In this document: piece by piece, positions 35,317 to 44,816 of the stretch
How positions within the stretch are numbered: position 1 is the first letter of the stretch
Layout of the letters: every line of letters starts with the position of its first letter
NCBI GenBank assembly: GCA_016721735.1
Contig: JADKHM010000008.1
Coordinates: forward strand, 1 to 64,000
Length of the DNA: 64,000 nt
Direction: 5' to 3'
Source of the DNA: Flavobacterium sp.
GTDB taxonomy: Bacteria > Bacteroidota > Bacteroidia > Flavobacteriales > Flavobacteriaceae
Program-made: the position numbers and the translations under genes
Notes under the pieces: generated by a model
Seen by the model: only the letters and a program-made list of their open reading frames with translations
Told to the model about the DNA's origin: nothing
The model's database searches: none

Positions 35317-36855
35317 TCATTTTTTACAGAACTTCAGCGTTTGGTGATTTTCGCCGGCATTGATTTTTAGGAAATAGGTTCCTGCTGCGAGGCTCGAAAC
35401 ATCAATTGCGCTAGTCGATTGGCCTTCAAGAACCAGCTGCGACAAGGCATTGTAAATCAAAACCGATTGGATGTCTTGTAGATTTTTCCCTGAAACAGTC
35501 ACCGAACTTGACGTCGGATTCGGATAAAGCGAAAAATCTTGCATCGATGGCGTGAATGTCGATAGCTCGCTGCCTTCAAATCGTTCCACCGCAAAATCCC
35601 AATCGAAGGAGCTGTCGTATGTTGCGCCTGCAAGGACGATTTTCCCATCATCCTGCAAAGCGATATCACTTACAGCTTCCATGAGATTTCCTCTAACGGT
35701 TACACTTCCTGTACCATTGAAACTCGTATCGGCAATTCCTTCGGCGGTATAACGAAACACAAGCATATCCTGGGTAGAATTGCCGCCAACCAAAATTTTT
35801 CCGTCCTCCTGCACAAGGAAATTGCCAAGATGTTCTTTTGGATTATCGCCAATGGCAATCACAATGCGTCCATTGTCGCCAAAAGTGGAATCGACGCTTC
35901 CGTCAGTTTCCAATTTGAGGATGATGGCTTTGCTATTCTCATAATTGTTGTAATACATCGAACCACCCACGAAGATTTCATTTCCGTCGGTTACAGCAAG
36001 ACACATCTCCCTGTCAGTGCCACCCAAGTCATAGATTACTTTGCCATTGACACCAAAAGTGTTGTCGAGACTACCGTCAGTATTAAGTCGGGCAACAGAC
36101 AAATCGTAACTGGGCACAGGACCCGAATAACCTGAAACGAGGATTTTACCATCTGGCTGGATGACTACTTTGCTGCCGTTATCGGTATTTGCAGCTGGAA
36201 TGAAATTGATAAGTTGAATGCCACCAAGTCCAAAACTGGTATCAAGCGAACCATCGGTATTGTACCGTATTACAGCGAAATCCCGTCCATTGGTTTGTGT
36301 GATAACCGACCCCAAAACGATGATCTTTTGGTCCGACTGTATGGCAATGTCATTCGGACCATTGGCTGCTATTCCGTAACAGAAATCATTGATGACAACT
36401 CCATTTCCTACAGTACCGAAACTGGTGTCAGGCGTTCCATCAGCGTTGAGCCGCATCAGCATATATTCGTAATCGACGACATTCGGATCTAGTAGCTTGG
36501 CTCCTGTGAGTAAGATTTTACCATCTTCCTGTAGTTCAAAACCCATTAGACTATTTAATGAGCTATTATATTGCGTTATCACGACTCCATTTACACCAAA
36601 TTGGGCGTCGCGCGATCCATCTGCATTGTATCTGGCAACTGTCCAATTTACCAATTCACCTCCTGATGCCCCAGCAACCAATATTTTCCCATCAGGCTGG
36701 ATTTTCATATTTTGGACATAATCGAAACCGAAAGTAACATCAATGATTGCCCGCCCGTTAACACCGAAACTAGGATCTAGGCTAACCTGGGAATTTCCTT
36801 TAGAAAAACAAGCTAGCGAAATTGCTAAAAAAAGGAAGTGCGTAATTTTACCCAT
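35317..36855 (-). CDS. Secreted delta-60 repeat protein with T9SS sorting domain
   Basis: 512 residues from the ATG at 36855, chosen because it gives a proper signal peptide (MGKITHFLFLAISLACFSKG). The body has about seven delta-60 repeats of the type QPDGKILVAGASGGELVNWT followed by VARYNADGSRDAQFGVNG, which form a beta-propeller-like repeat fold. The last about 75 residues (SLYPNPTSSSVTVSGKNLQD to TLKFCKK) are a type-A T9SS sorting domain, so the protein is exported to or anchored on the cell surface. Its ligand is unknown. Repeat copy B follows the gene. Confidence 0.88.
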   Translation of the reverse strand: MGKITHFLFLAISLACFSKGNSQVSLDPSFGVNGRAIIDVTFGFDYVQNMKIQPDGKILVAGASGGELVNWTVARYNADGSRDAQFGVNGVVITQYNSSLNSLMGFELQEDGKILLTGAKLLDPNVVDYEYMLMRLNADGTPDTSFGTVGNGVVINDFCYGIAANGPNDIAIQSDQKIIVLGSVITQTNGRDFAVIRYNTDGSLDTSFGLGGIQLINFIPAANTDNGSKVVIQPDGKILVSGYSGPVPSYDLSVARLNTDGSLDNTFGVNGKVIYDLGGTDREMCLAVTDGNEIFVGGSMYYNNYENSKAIILKLETDGSVDSTFGDNGRIVIAIGDNPKEHLGNFLVQEDGKILVGGNSTQDMLVFRYTAEGIADTSFNGTGSVTVRGNLMEAVSDIALQDDGKIVLAGATYDSSFDWDFAVERFEGSELSTFTPSMQDFSLYPNPTSSSVTVSGKNLQDIQSVLIYNALSQLVLEGQSTSAIDVSSLAAGTYFLKINAGENHQTLKFCKK

Positions 36856-36922
36856 AGTTTTTTTTGTAAATATATTAAATGTTACCAGTTGCATGCAGCA
36901 ACAGCGATGATATGCAAAAATA

Positions 36923-39754
36923 TCAGGTAAGCTCCTTCTTTAAAAACGGCGCCGTATAACTTTTCTTATTTTTTACAATTTCTTCTGGAGTTCCTTTAGC
37001 AACGACTTCTCCACCACCTTTGCCACCTTCTGGACCGATATCAATAATATAATCCGCCAACTTAATCACATCCATATTGTGCTCTATGATGAGGATGGTA
37101 TTGCCTTTATCGACCAACTTATTGATTACTTCCATTAAGACACGAATGTCCTCGAAATGCAATCCAGTCGTAGGTTCATCGAGGATGTAAAACGTATTTC
37201 CAGTGTCTTTCTTCGCCAATTCACCCGCTAACTTAATGCGTTGTGCTTCGCCGCCAGATAACGTTGTACTTTGTTGACCGAGCGTTATATAACCCAAACC
37301 TACATCTTGAATGGTTTTGACTTTACGGTAAATCTTCGGAATGTTCTCAAAAAACGGAACCGCTTCGTCAACCGTCATGTTCAACACATCAGAAATCGAT
37401 TTGCCTTTGTAGCGAATTTCTAAGGTTTCACGGTTGAAACGTTTCCCCATGCAGGTTTCGCATTCAACATATACGTCGGGAAGGAAATTCATTTCAATCG
37501 TTCGCACGCCAGAACCTTCGCAGGTTTCGCAACGTCCGCCTTTGACATTAAAACTAAATCGACCTGCTTTGTAACCGCGAATCATGCTTTCGGAAGTCAT
37601 GGTAAACAAATTTCGGATTTCTGAAAAGACGTCTGTGTAAGTGGCTGGATTCGAGCGTGGCGTTCTTCCAATTGGACTTTGATCAATATCAATCACTTTG
37701 TCGATATGCTCTAAACCTTCGATTTTTTTGTACGGTTTTGGTTTTTTGACGCCGTTGAAGTAATATTCATTCAAAATCGGATACAGCGTTTCATTAATCA
37801 ACGTCGATTTGCCGCTACCCGAAACGCCCGTTACGCAAATCATCTTGCCTAAAGGTAATTCGATCGTGACGTTTTTTAAATTGTTTCCAGTGGCGCCTGA
37901 CAATTTCAGGAATTTACCATTGCCTTCACGACGTTGCTTTGGAATTTCAATTTTGAGTTCACCGTTGAGATATTGCGCAGTCAGCGTATGATGTTTTAAA
38001 GTTTCTGCCGGCGTTCCGATGCTGATGATTTCGCCTCCGAATTTTCCGGCACGTGGTCCGATATCAATGACATAATCTGCACGTTCGATCATGTCTTTAT
38101 CGTGTTCGACGACAATCACCGAGTTGCCAATATCGCGCAATTGCTCTAATGATTTAATCAATTTATCGTTGTCGCGTTGGTGCAAACCGATACTAGGTTC
38201 ATCCAAAATATACAACACGCCAACGAGTTGTGATCCGATTTGTGTTGCCAGCCTGATGCGTTGTGCTTCACCGCCAGAGAGTGATTTTGAACTTCGATTA
38301 ATCGACAAATAATCTAATCCCACATTCACTAAAAAGTGCAATCGATCTTTGATTTCTTTGATGACTTCGGTGGCAATTTGTTTTTGTTTCTCGGAAAGTG
38401 ATTTTTCCAATTCATCAAACCAAGTCGATAAATCAGAAATATCCATCGACGACAAATCGTTGATGTTTTTGTCATTGATGCGGAAATACAGCGATTCCTT
38501 TTTCAATCGAGAACCTTCGCAAATTGGGCATTCTATTTCGTCCATAAATTCCTTTGCCCAGCGTTTGATGCTCGAGGAACCGCTTTCGTCGTGTTGGTTT
38601 TTGATGAAATGTGAAATGCCTTCAAATTCTATCTTGTATTCTTTTGTGATGCCCAATGTTTTCGACGCAACGGCGAATTTTTCCTTACCACCGTACAAAA
38701 TCATATCCATCGCTTCTTCTGGAATCGCTTCGATGCTGTCGGTGATTTTGAAATTGAATTTTTCACCGATAGTTTCCAATTGCTTGAAAATCCACGTGCT
38801 TTTGTATTCGCCTAAAGGCAAGAATCCGCCGCTTTTGATTGACAATTTAGGATTTGGTATAATCTTTTTCAAATTGATTTCGTTCACCGTTCCTAATCCG
38901 TTGCAATGATCGCAGGCGCCTTTGGGTGAGTTAAAGGAAAACAAATTCGGCTCCGGATTTTGATAGGAAATTCCGGTGGTCGGACACATCAAGTTTCGGC
39001 TAAAATAGCGAATGTCATTGCTATCATGTTCCAAAATCATCAAGATATTCTCGCCATGATGCATCGCGGTTTGGATACTTTGCGACAAACGTTTGTCGTT
39101 CTCGGCGGAATCTTCAACGAGCATTCTATCGATGACAATTTCGATATCATGCGTATTGTAGCGTTCGAGTTTCATTCCTGGCGTGATGTCTTTGATATCG
39201 CCATTCACGCGGACTTTGAGAAAACCTTGTTTGGCAATTTGTTGGAATAGTTCGCCATAATGTCCTTTTCTGGCGCGAACGACAGGCGCTAAAATATTGA
39301 TGCGTTTTCCGATATAATTTTCCGTAATCAAGGCTTTGATTTGATCGTCGGAATAGGACACCATTTTTTCTCCAGTATTAAAACTGTAGGCATCGGCGGC
39401 GCGTGCGTACAGTAAACGCAGGAAATCGTATATTTCGGTAATTGTGCCCACGGTAGAACGTGGACTTTTACTCGTAGTTTTTTGTTCGATGGCGATGACT
39501 AAGGAAAGTCCATCAATCTTATCTACATCAGGACGTTCTAAACCACCAAGGAATTGTCGTGCGTAGGCGGAAAACGTTTCCACATAGCGGCGTTGTCCTT
39601 CGGCGTAGATCGTATCGAAAGCCAAAGATGATTTTCCTGAGCCTGAAAGTCCAGTGATGACTACAAGTTTTTCTCGTGGAATAGAGATGTCAATGTTTTT
39701 GAGATTGTGGACGCGTGCGCCTAAAACTTCGATTGTATTTTCGGTATCTAGCAT
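36923..39754 (-). CDS. uvrA: Excinuclease ABC subunit A
   Basis: 943 residues, full length. First Walker A is GLSGSGKSS (residues 35-43); the second is GVSGSGKS. Zinc modules are seen in CPICEGSRLKKES and GGRCETCEGSGVRTIEMNFL with CETCMGKRFN. ABC signatures are SLSGGEAQRIRLATQIGS and TLSGGEAQRIKLAGELAKK. UvrA finds DNA damage with UvrB and starts nucleotide excision repair. A TAACTTTG box lies at 39772-39779 (minus). It stands alone, as usual. Confidence 0.98.
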   Translation of the reverse strand: MLDTENTIEVLGARVHNLKNIDISIPREKLVVITGLSGSGKSSLAFDTIYAEGQRRYVETFSAYARQFLGGLERPDVDKIDGLSLVIAIEQKTTSKSPRSTVGTITEIYDFLRLLYARAADAYSFNTGEKMVSYSDDQIKALITENYIGKRINILAPVVRARKGHYGELFQQIAKQGFLKVRVNGDIKDITPGMKLERYNTHDIEIVIDRMLVEDSAENDKRLSQSIQTAMHHGENILMILEHDSNDIRYFSRNLMCPTTGISYQNPEPNLFSFNSPKGACDHCNGLGTVNEINLKKIIPNPKLSIKSGGFLPLGEYKSTWIFKQLETIGEKFNFKITDSIEAIPEEAMDMILYGGKEKFAVASKTLGITKEYKIEFEGISHFIKNQHDESGSSSIKRWAKEFMDEIECPICEGSRLKKESLYFRINDKNINDLSSMDISDLSTWFDELEKSLSEKQKQIATEVIKEIKDRLHFLVNVGLDYLSINRSSKSLSGGEAQRIRLATQIGSQLVGVLYILDEPSIGLHQRDNDKLIKSLEQLRDIGNSVIVVEHDKDMIERADYVIDIGPRAGKFGGEIISIGTPAETLKHHTLTAQYLNGELKIEIPKQRREGNGKFLKLSGATGNNLKNVTIELPLGKMICVTGVSGSGKSTLINETLYPILNEYYFNGVKKPKPYKKIEGLEHIDKVIDIDQSPIGRTPRSNPATYTDVFSEIRNLFTMTSESMIRGYKAGRFSFNVKGGRCETCEGSGVRTIEMNFLPDVYVECETCMGKRFNRETLEIRYKGKSISDVLNMTVDEAVPFFENIPKIYRKVKTIQDVGLGYITLGQQSTTLSGGEAQRIKLAGELAKKDTGNTFYILDEPTTGLHFEDIRVLMEVINKLVDKGNTILIIEHNMDVIKLADYIIDIGPEGGKGGGEVVAKGTPEEIVKNKKSYTAPFLKKELT

Positions 39755-39771
39755 GATTTTATGGCAAAGCG

Positions 39772-39779
39772 CAAAGTTA
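39772..39779 (-). promoter_or_regulatory. -7 box of uvrA
   Basis: TAACTTTG on the minus strand, 17 bases before the ATG. No clear -33 TTG, because an AT-rich repeat lies there. Confidence 0.45.
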
Positions 39780-39780
39780 G

Positions 39781-39820
39781 GATAATGAATAATTAATCAT
39801 GAATAATTAACAATTAAAAA
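39781..39820. repeat. AT-rich simple repeat upstream of uvrA
   Basis: Two copies of ATGAATAATTAA in tandem with a run of ATTAACAATTAA. Similar to the runs at 8863-8994 and 35098-35148. Confidence 0.4.
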
Positions 39821-39840
39821 AGTTGTAGTGGAGAACCGAA

Positions 39841-39920
39841 ATGCCCTAGCCCAGATGGTAGTGGCATCCTTTTGTGAAGTGAAACGGAACAAAAGATAAA
39901 AGCGAACAGCTGGATTAGCT
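39841..39920 (+). repeat. Dispersed hairpin repeat, copy C
   Basis: The plus strand starts ATGCCCTAGCCCAGATGGTA and ends CGAACAGCTGGATTAGCT, which is the inverse of copies A and B. The central part is unlike both. It lies between the divergent uvrA and lipoprotein genes, in a gap of 377 bases (39755-40131) that otherwise holds only AT-rich sequence. Confidence 0.8.
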
Positions 39921-40131
39921 ACTGATAAATCAATGATACTAAGTGGAAAAATTATAAATTTTATATGATTAAAATCATCTTTTTTGTTTTTTAAACACTT
40001 AATTTAGAGGAATTTAAATCGAAAAAAAATACATGAAGGTAAGTTGTAATTTCAAAACTAAATAGGGTAAATTGCAACTGGCTTGTTTCATATCAAACAA
40101 ACTCAATTAATATTAAATTAAATCCAACGTT

Positions 40132-40618
40132 ATGAAAAATTTAGAAAAAATCAAAGGTAGTGTGGTAGTAGTGATGTTATTTATTCTTGCAACAACTTCG
40201 TCATGTAGTAGTAGCAGTGATGATAATTCAAATTCAAATTCGAGTGGCAATACACCAACTGGCAGTTACCACTGTAGTAAGCAATGGAACATGGAAAATT
40301 ACCTATTATTATGACACCGATCATGAAGAAACGAGCAGTTTTAACGGGTACAATTTTACTTTTGGTGCCAGTAATGTGTTAACAGCAACTAACGGAACCA
40401 ACAATTATGCAGGTACATGGTCAGTTACTGATAGTAATAGCGATGATGATGATAGTATTAGCGATTTAGATTTTAACATTGCTTTTAGTTCACCTTCACA
40501 ATTTGAAGAACTTAGTGATGATTGGGAAATTATTGAAAAATCGGCTACTGTTATCAAACTAAAAGATGTAAGCGGTGGCAATGGCGGAACAGATTTCTTG
40601 ACTTTTACTAAGAATTAA
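40132..40618 (+). pseudogene. Lipocalin-like lipoprotein, frameshifted
   Basis: The ATG at 40132 gives a lipoprotein start (VVVVMLFILATTSSC) with a low-complexity serine/asparagine linker, then runs to a stop at 40314. A frame change near 40265 continues as VVSNGTWKITYYYDTDHEET, FTFGASNVLTATNGTNNYAG and TWSVTDSNSDDDDSISD to the stop at 40618. The joined product would be about 161 residues. WKITYYYDTD ... YTF ... GTW resembles small lipocalin-like domains of Bacteroidota; function unknown. Only one indel is needed, so a sequencing error is possible. The next gene starts 27 bases later. Confidence 0.65.
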
Positions 40619-40645
40619 TTCAATGATTCTATATCAAATGAAATC

Positions 40646-42202
40646 ATGAAAAACACTATAAAATTATTAGTTGCAACAATTATTTTTTATACTAGCTGCA
40701 ATGCATTTGCACAGTACACTTTAGACTGGCAACAAAATGCTGGAACGGAAGCAAAAACATCTCAAATGAGTGTTGTAGATTCTCAAGACAATATTATTGT
40801 AACTGGTTATGGAGCAAATAGTTTGCTTTGGACAAGAAAGTATAACATTTCGGGCACATTGCTTTGGGAGACTTCGGATTCATCAGGAATACCAAGCATC
40901 TATGAAAAATCAAATTGGGTTAGCTGTGACGCTGACAACAATGTTCTTGTTATAGGTAATCTATATTCTTATTCATCTTCCTTTCAACGTGAATATCCGC
41001 AGTCAATTGTTGCTTTAAAATATAGTCCAACTGGAACATTACTTTGGAGAACAATAATTCCTATATCAATACTCATCAATAATCAAATCTCTTTTGATTG
41101 TAGAAGTGTTGTTGATGCCACTGGTAATTTGTACATTGGAACTTCCATAAACAATGGCGCGACGTTAATTAAACTTGATCCTAACGGAAATGTAGTTTTT
41201 ACAAATTCGAGCACTGTAAACAATCCTATAAATTTTAATGGTATGCGCATAAGAAACAATAAAATTGCATTAGTTACAAGTAGTCCATCACCGACTGTTG
41301 CTCCTGTTTTTGTTTGGGATACCGATGGTACATTACTTTGGACTGCTAATGCTAATGGTCTTATTGCGGCAGATGTAGAAATTGATGAGAACGAAAATGT
41401 ATATGTATTGAGTACGCTACAGTACATGCCAAATCCTATCACCTATGACTATGATGCACAACTTACTAAGTACAGTGCAACAGGTAGTTTATTGTGGACA
41501 TATCATTATGATTTTGGAGGATATAATTTTGTTAATCGAATGACTTATGTAAACAACCTAATTAGTGCCATGGGTTATGGTAATGCATCTGGACTTAAAT
41601 GGTTTACATTTCAAACAGATGCTGACGGAACATTACTTTGGTCTTCACCCTACAATGAAGGCTCGCCTGTAACGCAAAGCGATTCCTATCCAAAATATAT
41701 TATAGCAAAACCTACTGGAGAAGTAATTGTTACAGGTGTAGGTGGACCAACACCTGACCCATTTAATCCGTCTTTTAATCAAATGCCAATTGTGCAGTAT
41801 AGCAATACTGGTGTTCAAAATTGGGTGAGCACTCCAAACATTTATGCTGGTACTGGGTTGGGACTTGCTTTTGCTAGTGATGGTAGTTTGTTTGCTATTG
41901 GTTCAAGAAACATGTATGTTTTTCATTATAATGCAGACGCGCTTTCTGTAAATGACAATACTATTTCTTCTAAAACGATGGTTGCTCCAAATCCATTTTC
42001 GGACAAAATAAGTATAAGGTTAGATGGGATAAATGCGCCTACAACTGCCGCGATATTTGACGTTGCTGGAAAAATGTTGCTATCCGTTGATTTACAAAAA
42101 GCACAAAGTGAACTAGAATTGTCATCGTTACAGAGTGGAATTTACTTTTGTCAATTGAAGTCAGCTTCGAAAACGGAAACGGTAAAAATTATCAAGAAAT
42201 AA
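40646..42202 (+). CDS. Secreted beta-propeller-like protein with T9SS sorting domain
   Basis: 518 residues with a signal peptide (TIKLLVATIIFYTSCNAFAQ). The body has repeats with a recurring GTLLW element (YNISGTLLWETSD, YSPTGTLLWRTI, DTDGTLLWTANANG, SATGSLLWTYHYDFG, DADGTLLWSSPY), a propeller-type WD/PQQ-like repeat. The end (MVAPNPFSDKISIRLDGINA to VKIIKK) is a T9SS type-A sorting domain. It should be secreted or cell-surface bound. Its ligand is unknown. A long hairpin follows at 42246-42315. Confidence 0.85.
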   Translation: MKNTIKLLVATIIFYTSCNAFAQYTLDWQQNAGTEAKTSQMSVVDSQDNIIVTGYGANSLLWTRKYNISGTLLWETSDSSGIPSIYEKSNWVSCDADNNVLVIGNLYSYSSSFQREYPQSIVALKYSPTGTLLWRTIIPISILINNQISFDCRSVVDATGNLYIGTSINNGATLIKLDPNGNVVFTNSSTVNNPINFNGMRIRNNKIALVTSSPSPTVAPVFVWDTDGTLLWTANANGLIAADVEIDENENVYVLSTLQYMPNPITYDYDAQLTKYSATGSLLWTYHYDFGGYNFVNRMTYVNNLISAMGYGNASGLKWFTFQTDADGTLLWSSPYNEGSPVTQSDSYPKYIIAKPTGEVIVTGVGGPTPDPFNPSFNQMPIVQYSNTGVQNWVSTPNIYAGTGLGLAFASDGSLFAIGSRNMYVFHYNADALSVNDNTISSKTMVAPNPFSDKISIRLDGINAPTTAAIFDVAGKMLLSVDLQKAQSELELSSLQSGIYFCQLKSASKTETVKIIKK

Positions 42203-42245
42203 TATTTTGCGTTCAAGCAAATTGCTCATAGAAAAAGCAAAGGTT

Positions 42246-42315
42246 AACACGAATTTCACTAATTAACACGAATTATAAAAAAGAAGAATTCGTGTTAATT
42301 AGTGAAATTCGTGTT
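42246..42315. terminator. 29-bp perfect inverted repeat between convergent genes
   Basis: The 29-base arm at 42246-42274 is perfectly inverted at 42287-42315, with a 12-base loop of mostly A. Each arm contains CACGAATT twice. It lies between the convergent T9SS protein and ClC genes and probably serves as a terminator for both. Being AT-rich, it may also be a mobile repeat. Confidence 0.7.
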
Positions 42316-42321
42316 TGCGTT

Positions 42322-44106
42322 TTATTCAATGGTCATCGCTTTTAATTTTTCTCGATATGCTTCTAATGCATTCGCTTTAGAAATAAAGCCAAAATACTTT
42401 CCGTTTTTGAGAACTGGGAGGAAGTTCACTTTGGTTTTTTCAAATTTTTCCATCACGATTTCCATGCTGTCGGTGGGATAAACGATGTCGATGGGTGGAA
42501 TCATAATGTCTTTTACGGGTGTGTATTTGACTTTAAATGCACTGAAAATAATTTCACGGATATCGTTGAAGTGAACGATGCCGAGCAGTCTTTTTTCATT
42601 ATCGATTACGGCGAAAATCACTTGGTTGGAGTGGGAAATCAGATCGACCACTTGTTCGAGGTTTTCCGCATCTTGTATAGTCAAGTAATCTGTTTGAATA
42701 ATTTGCTCGGTTTCTAAAGTAGACAGAATATTGGTGTCTTTATTTTCAGTAAACGCGTGTCCTTTTTTGACCAGATTTTTTCGATCAAGGGAATGTTTTT
42801 CGAATCGTTTTGAAATCGCAAAACTGATAGACGAAACAATCATGAGCGGAATCATCAAGTCATAACCGCCAGTGATTTCGGCTATTAAGAAAATGGCTGT
42901 CAACGGTGCGTGAAATAGCCCACTTAGAATGCCCGCCATGCCCACCAAAGTAAAATTGCTAATGGGTAAGTGGGCAATTCCCGTCGTGTTGATAATCTTA
43001 GAAAATATAAATCCAGCATAGGAGCCTAAGAACAGCGATGGTGCAAAATTCCCTCCATTTCCGCCACTTCCTAAAGTGATTCCGGTTGCAAAAACCTTGA
43101 GCATTAAGGTTAATCCGAGGAAGATAATGAGCGCCCAAGTATTGTTTCGGAAACTACTAAAAAGGGTGTTGTCTAGCAATTGTTGTGGATTGTTTTCGGA
43201 GAGGGTTCGAATACTTTCGTAGCCTTCACCAAATAGCGTTGGAAAAGCAAAAATAATTACTGCCAGGATTGAGGCTCCAAATAGTGCTTTTTTATAAGGT
43301 TTGAATCGCAAGCGCGCAAAGAAATGTTCGATTCGTTGAAAATTTCTAGAATAGTAAATCACAATCAAGCCTGTGAAAATTCCAAGTAAAAGATAATAGG
43401 GAATATTATGGTAATTGAAACTTAATTTTTGGTCGAATGACAGTAAAATCGACTCATCTAAGACAATCGTTGAAACCAAAGCACCGGTGGCGGCAGCAAT
43501 CATAATAGGCGTAAAGGCTGAGATGCTAACATCTACCAATAAGACTTCGATGGCAAACAATACTCCTGCAATAGGAGCGTTAAATGCAGCAGCAATACCA
43601 GCGGCAACGCCACAACCGATTAGTAAAGTTCGGTCTTTGTAGCCGAGTTTGTACCGTTGTGCATAGTTGGAACCAAAAGCGGCGCCTGTAATTACAATGG
43701 GACTTTCTAGTCCAGCTGAACCTCCTAATCCGACAGTTAGCGAGCTTGTAACAATCTGCGCATACATTTGCTTGCGTGGAATGATACTTGCTTTTTTGGC
43801 TACCGCGTACAGAATTTGCGACGTGCCTTTTTCGATGGTTCCGCCTAAGAGTTTTTTTACGACAAATACCGTGAGAAGTATTCCAATGACCGGTAGTATG
43901 CTATTGATAAAACTTAATTTCAATATTCCATTTATAGAGGTCGCAACAGTAAAAACCCAGTGCGCAAAAGTTTTCAAGACAATTACAGCAAAAGCAGCAG
44001 AAATTCCTACCAATACGCTGGATAAGAATAAGAATTGCTTGGTCGAGAGTTTGGTTTGAGACCAAGCAATGACACTTTCAATTTTGCGAATACCTTTTTT
44101 GAACAT
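42322..44106 (-). CDS. ClC-type chloride channel/transporter with CBS domains
   Basis: 594 residues. The membrane part has the ClC filter sequences TVGLGGSAGLESPIVITGAA (with the gating glutamate in LESP) and GSGGNGGNFAPSLFLGSYAG (GxFxP). PIAGVLFAIEVLLVDVS follows the first. Residues about 470-590 contain two CBS domains (TDYLTIQDAENLEQVVDLIS and VKDIMIPPIDIVYPTDSMEI) that may bind nucleotides. It exchanges chloride or another halide for protons across the inner membrane. Intact and full length. It stands alone. Confidence 0.93.
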   Translation of the reverse strand: MFKKGIRKIESVIAWSQTKLSTKQFLFLSSVLVGISAAFAVIVLKTFAHWVFTVATSINGILKLSFINSILPVIGILLTVFVVKKLLGGTIEKGTSQILYAVAKKASIIPRKQMYAQIVTSSLTVGLGGSAGLESPIVITGAAFGSNYAQRYKLGYKDRTLLIGCGVAAGIAAAFNAPIAGVLFAIEVLLVDVSISAFTPIMIAAATGALVSTIVLDESILLSFDQKLSFNYHNIPYYLLLGIFTGLIVIYYSRNFQRIEHFFARLRFKPYKKALFGASILAVIIFAFPTLFGEGYESIRTLSENNPQQLLDNTLFSSFRNNTWALIIFLGLTLMLKVFATGITLGSGGNGGNFAPSLFLGSYAGFIFSKIINTTGIAHLPISNFTLVGMAGILSGLFHAPLTAIFLIAEITGGYDLMIPLMIVSSISFAISKRFEKHSLDRKNLVKKGHAFTENKDTNILSTLETEQIIQTDYLTIQDAENLEQVVDLISHSNQVIFAVIDNEKRLLGIVHFNDIREIIFSAFKVKYTPVKDIMIPPIDIVYPTDSMEIVMEKFEKTKVNFLPVLKNGKYFGFISKANALEAYREKLKAMTIE

Positions 44107-44146
44107 GTTGTTTTGAAGAAAACGCTAATTTACGACTAAAATGAAC

Positions 44147-44815
44147 TTAAGAAATATTTTTTAAAGCTTCTTTTGTGCTGAGCGGTTTTAAAGTAGTTTG
44201 GTTAACAAATTCTTTGACTTCGTTCGGGTAAAAGCGTCCGTATTCTCGCAACGCCCAGCCGATGGCTTTTTGAATAAAAAACTCTTTAGAATGGGCATGT
44301 TTGATACATTCTCGAAAAAGAAAATCGGCGTTTGTTTTTTGCTTATAGCTTAATTGAAATAGAATCGCCGAACGATTGAGCCACATATTGTTTGAATCAG
44401 AAAACCGATCGATGACTTTTTTGGTTTCGTTTGGAAAGGCAATGAGGTATTCTCCTAAGAGATATTTCGCAATCGTATCAACAGAATCCCACCACGAATT
44501 GGTCGTGAGTATTTTTTCGATGAGTTGGATGTCGTCGCGTTGGTAATTTTTCTTTAGATTTTTGATGAGAATTTCAATGCCGCAATAGTGCATTTCGCGT
44601 TCTTTCAAAGCAAATAATTGCCATGCGATTTCACGGCAGTTTTGTTTGACTTCATCATGGTGTTCTTGCCAAATTGTTTTGAAAATAGATCTTCGTTTTT
44701 CGGTTTTGATACCGTAGAAAGTAAAATGATTCTTCATGTAGTTTTCCATGGGAATGGCTAGTTCTCGGGAACTACTTTCTTGAAATGTTTTTTCTAGTGC
44801 TTTGATAAAACTCAT
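44147..44815 (-). CDS. DNA alkylation repair protein (AlkD-like)
   Basis: 222 residues from the ATG at 44815, one base after the end of the glutamyltransferase gene. An in-frame start at 44857 would overlap that gene. The HEAT-like helical repeats and TNSWWDSVDTIAKYLLGEYL, NNMWLNRSAILFQLSYKQKT and FFIQKAIGWALREYGRFYPN match the AlkC/AlkD glycosylase family (SWWDxxD, WALREY). Members remove alkylated purines such as 3-methyladenine. The link to the glutathione-degrading enzyme upstream is by position only. Confidence 0.88.
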   Translation of the reverse strand: MSFIKALEKTFQESSSRELAIPMENYMKNHFTFYGIKTEKRRSIFKTIWQEHHDEVKQNCREIAWQLFALKEREMHYCGIEILIKNLKKNYQRDDIQLIEKILTTNSWWDSVDTIAKYLLGEYLIAFPNETKKVIDRFSDSNNMWLNRSAILFQLSYKQKTNADFLFRECIKHAHSKEFFIQKAIGWALREYGRFYPNEVKEFVNQTTLKPLSTKEALKNIS

Positions 44816-44816
44816 G

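Noticed and set aside
36214..36721. Open frames opposite the delta-60 repeat protein gene
   Set aside because: They have no start signals or recognisable domains and mirror the repeated codons of the gene on the other strand.
38349..38909. 186-codon frame opposite uvrA
   Set aside because: It lies entirely inside the conserved uvrA coding region and has no independent support.
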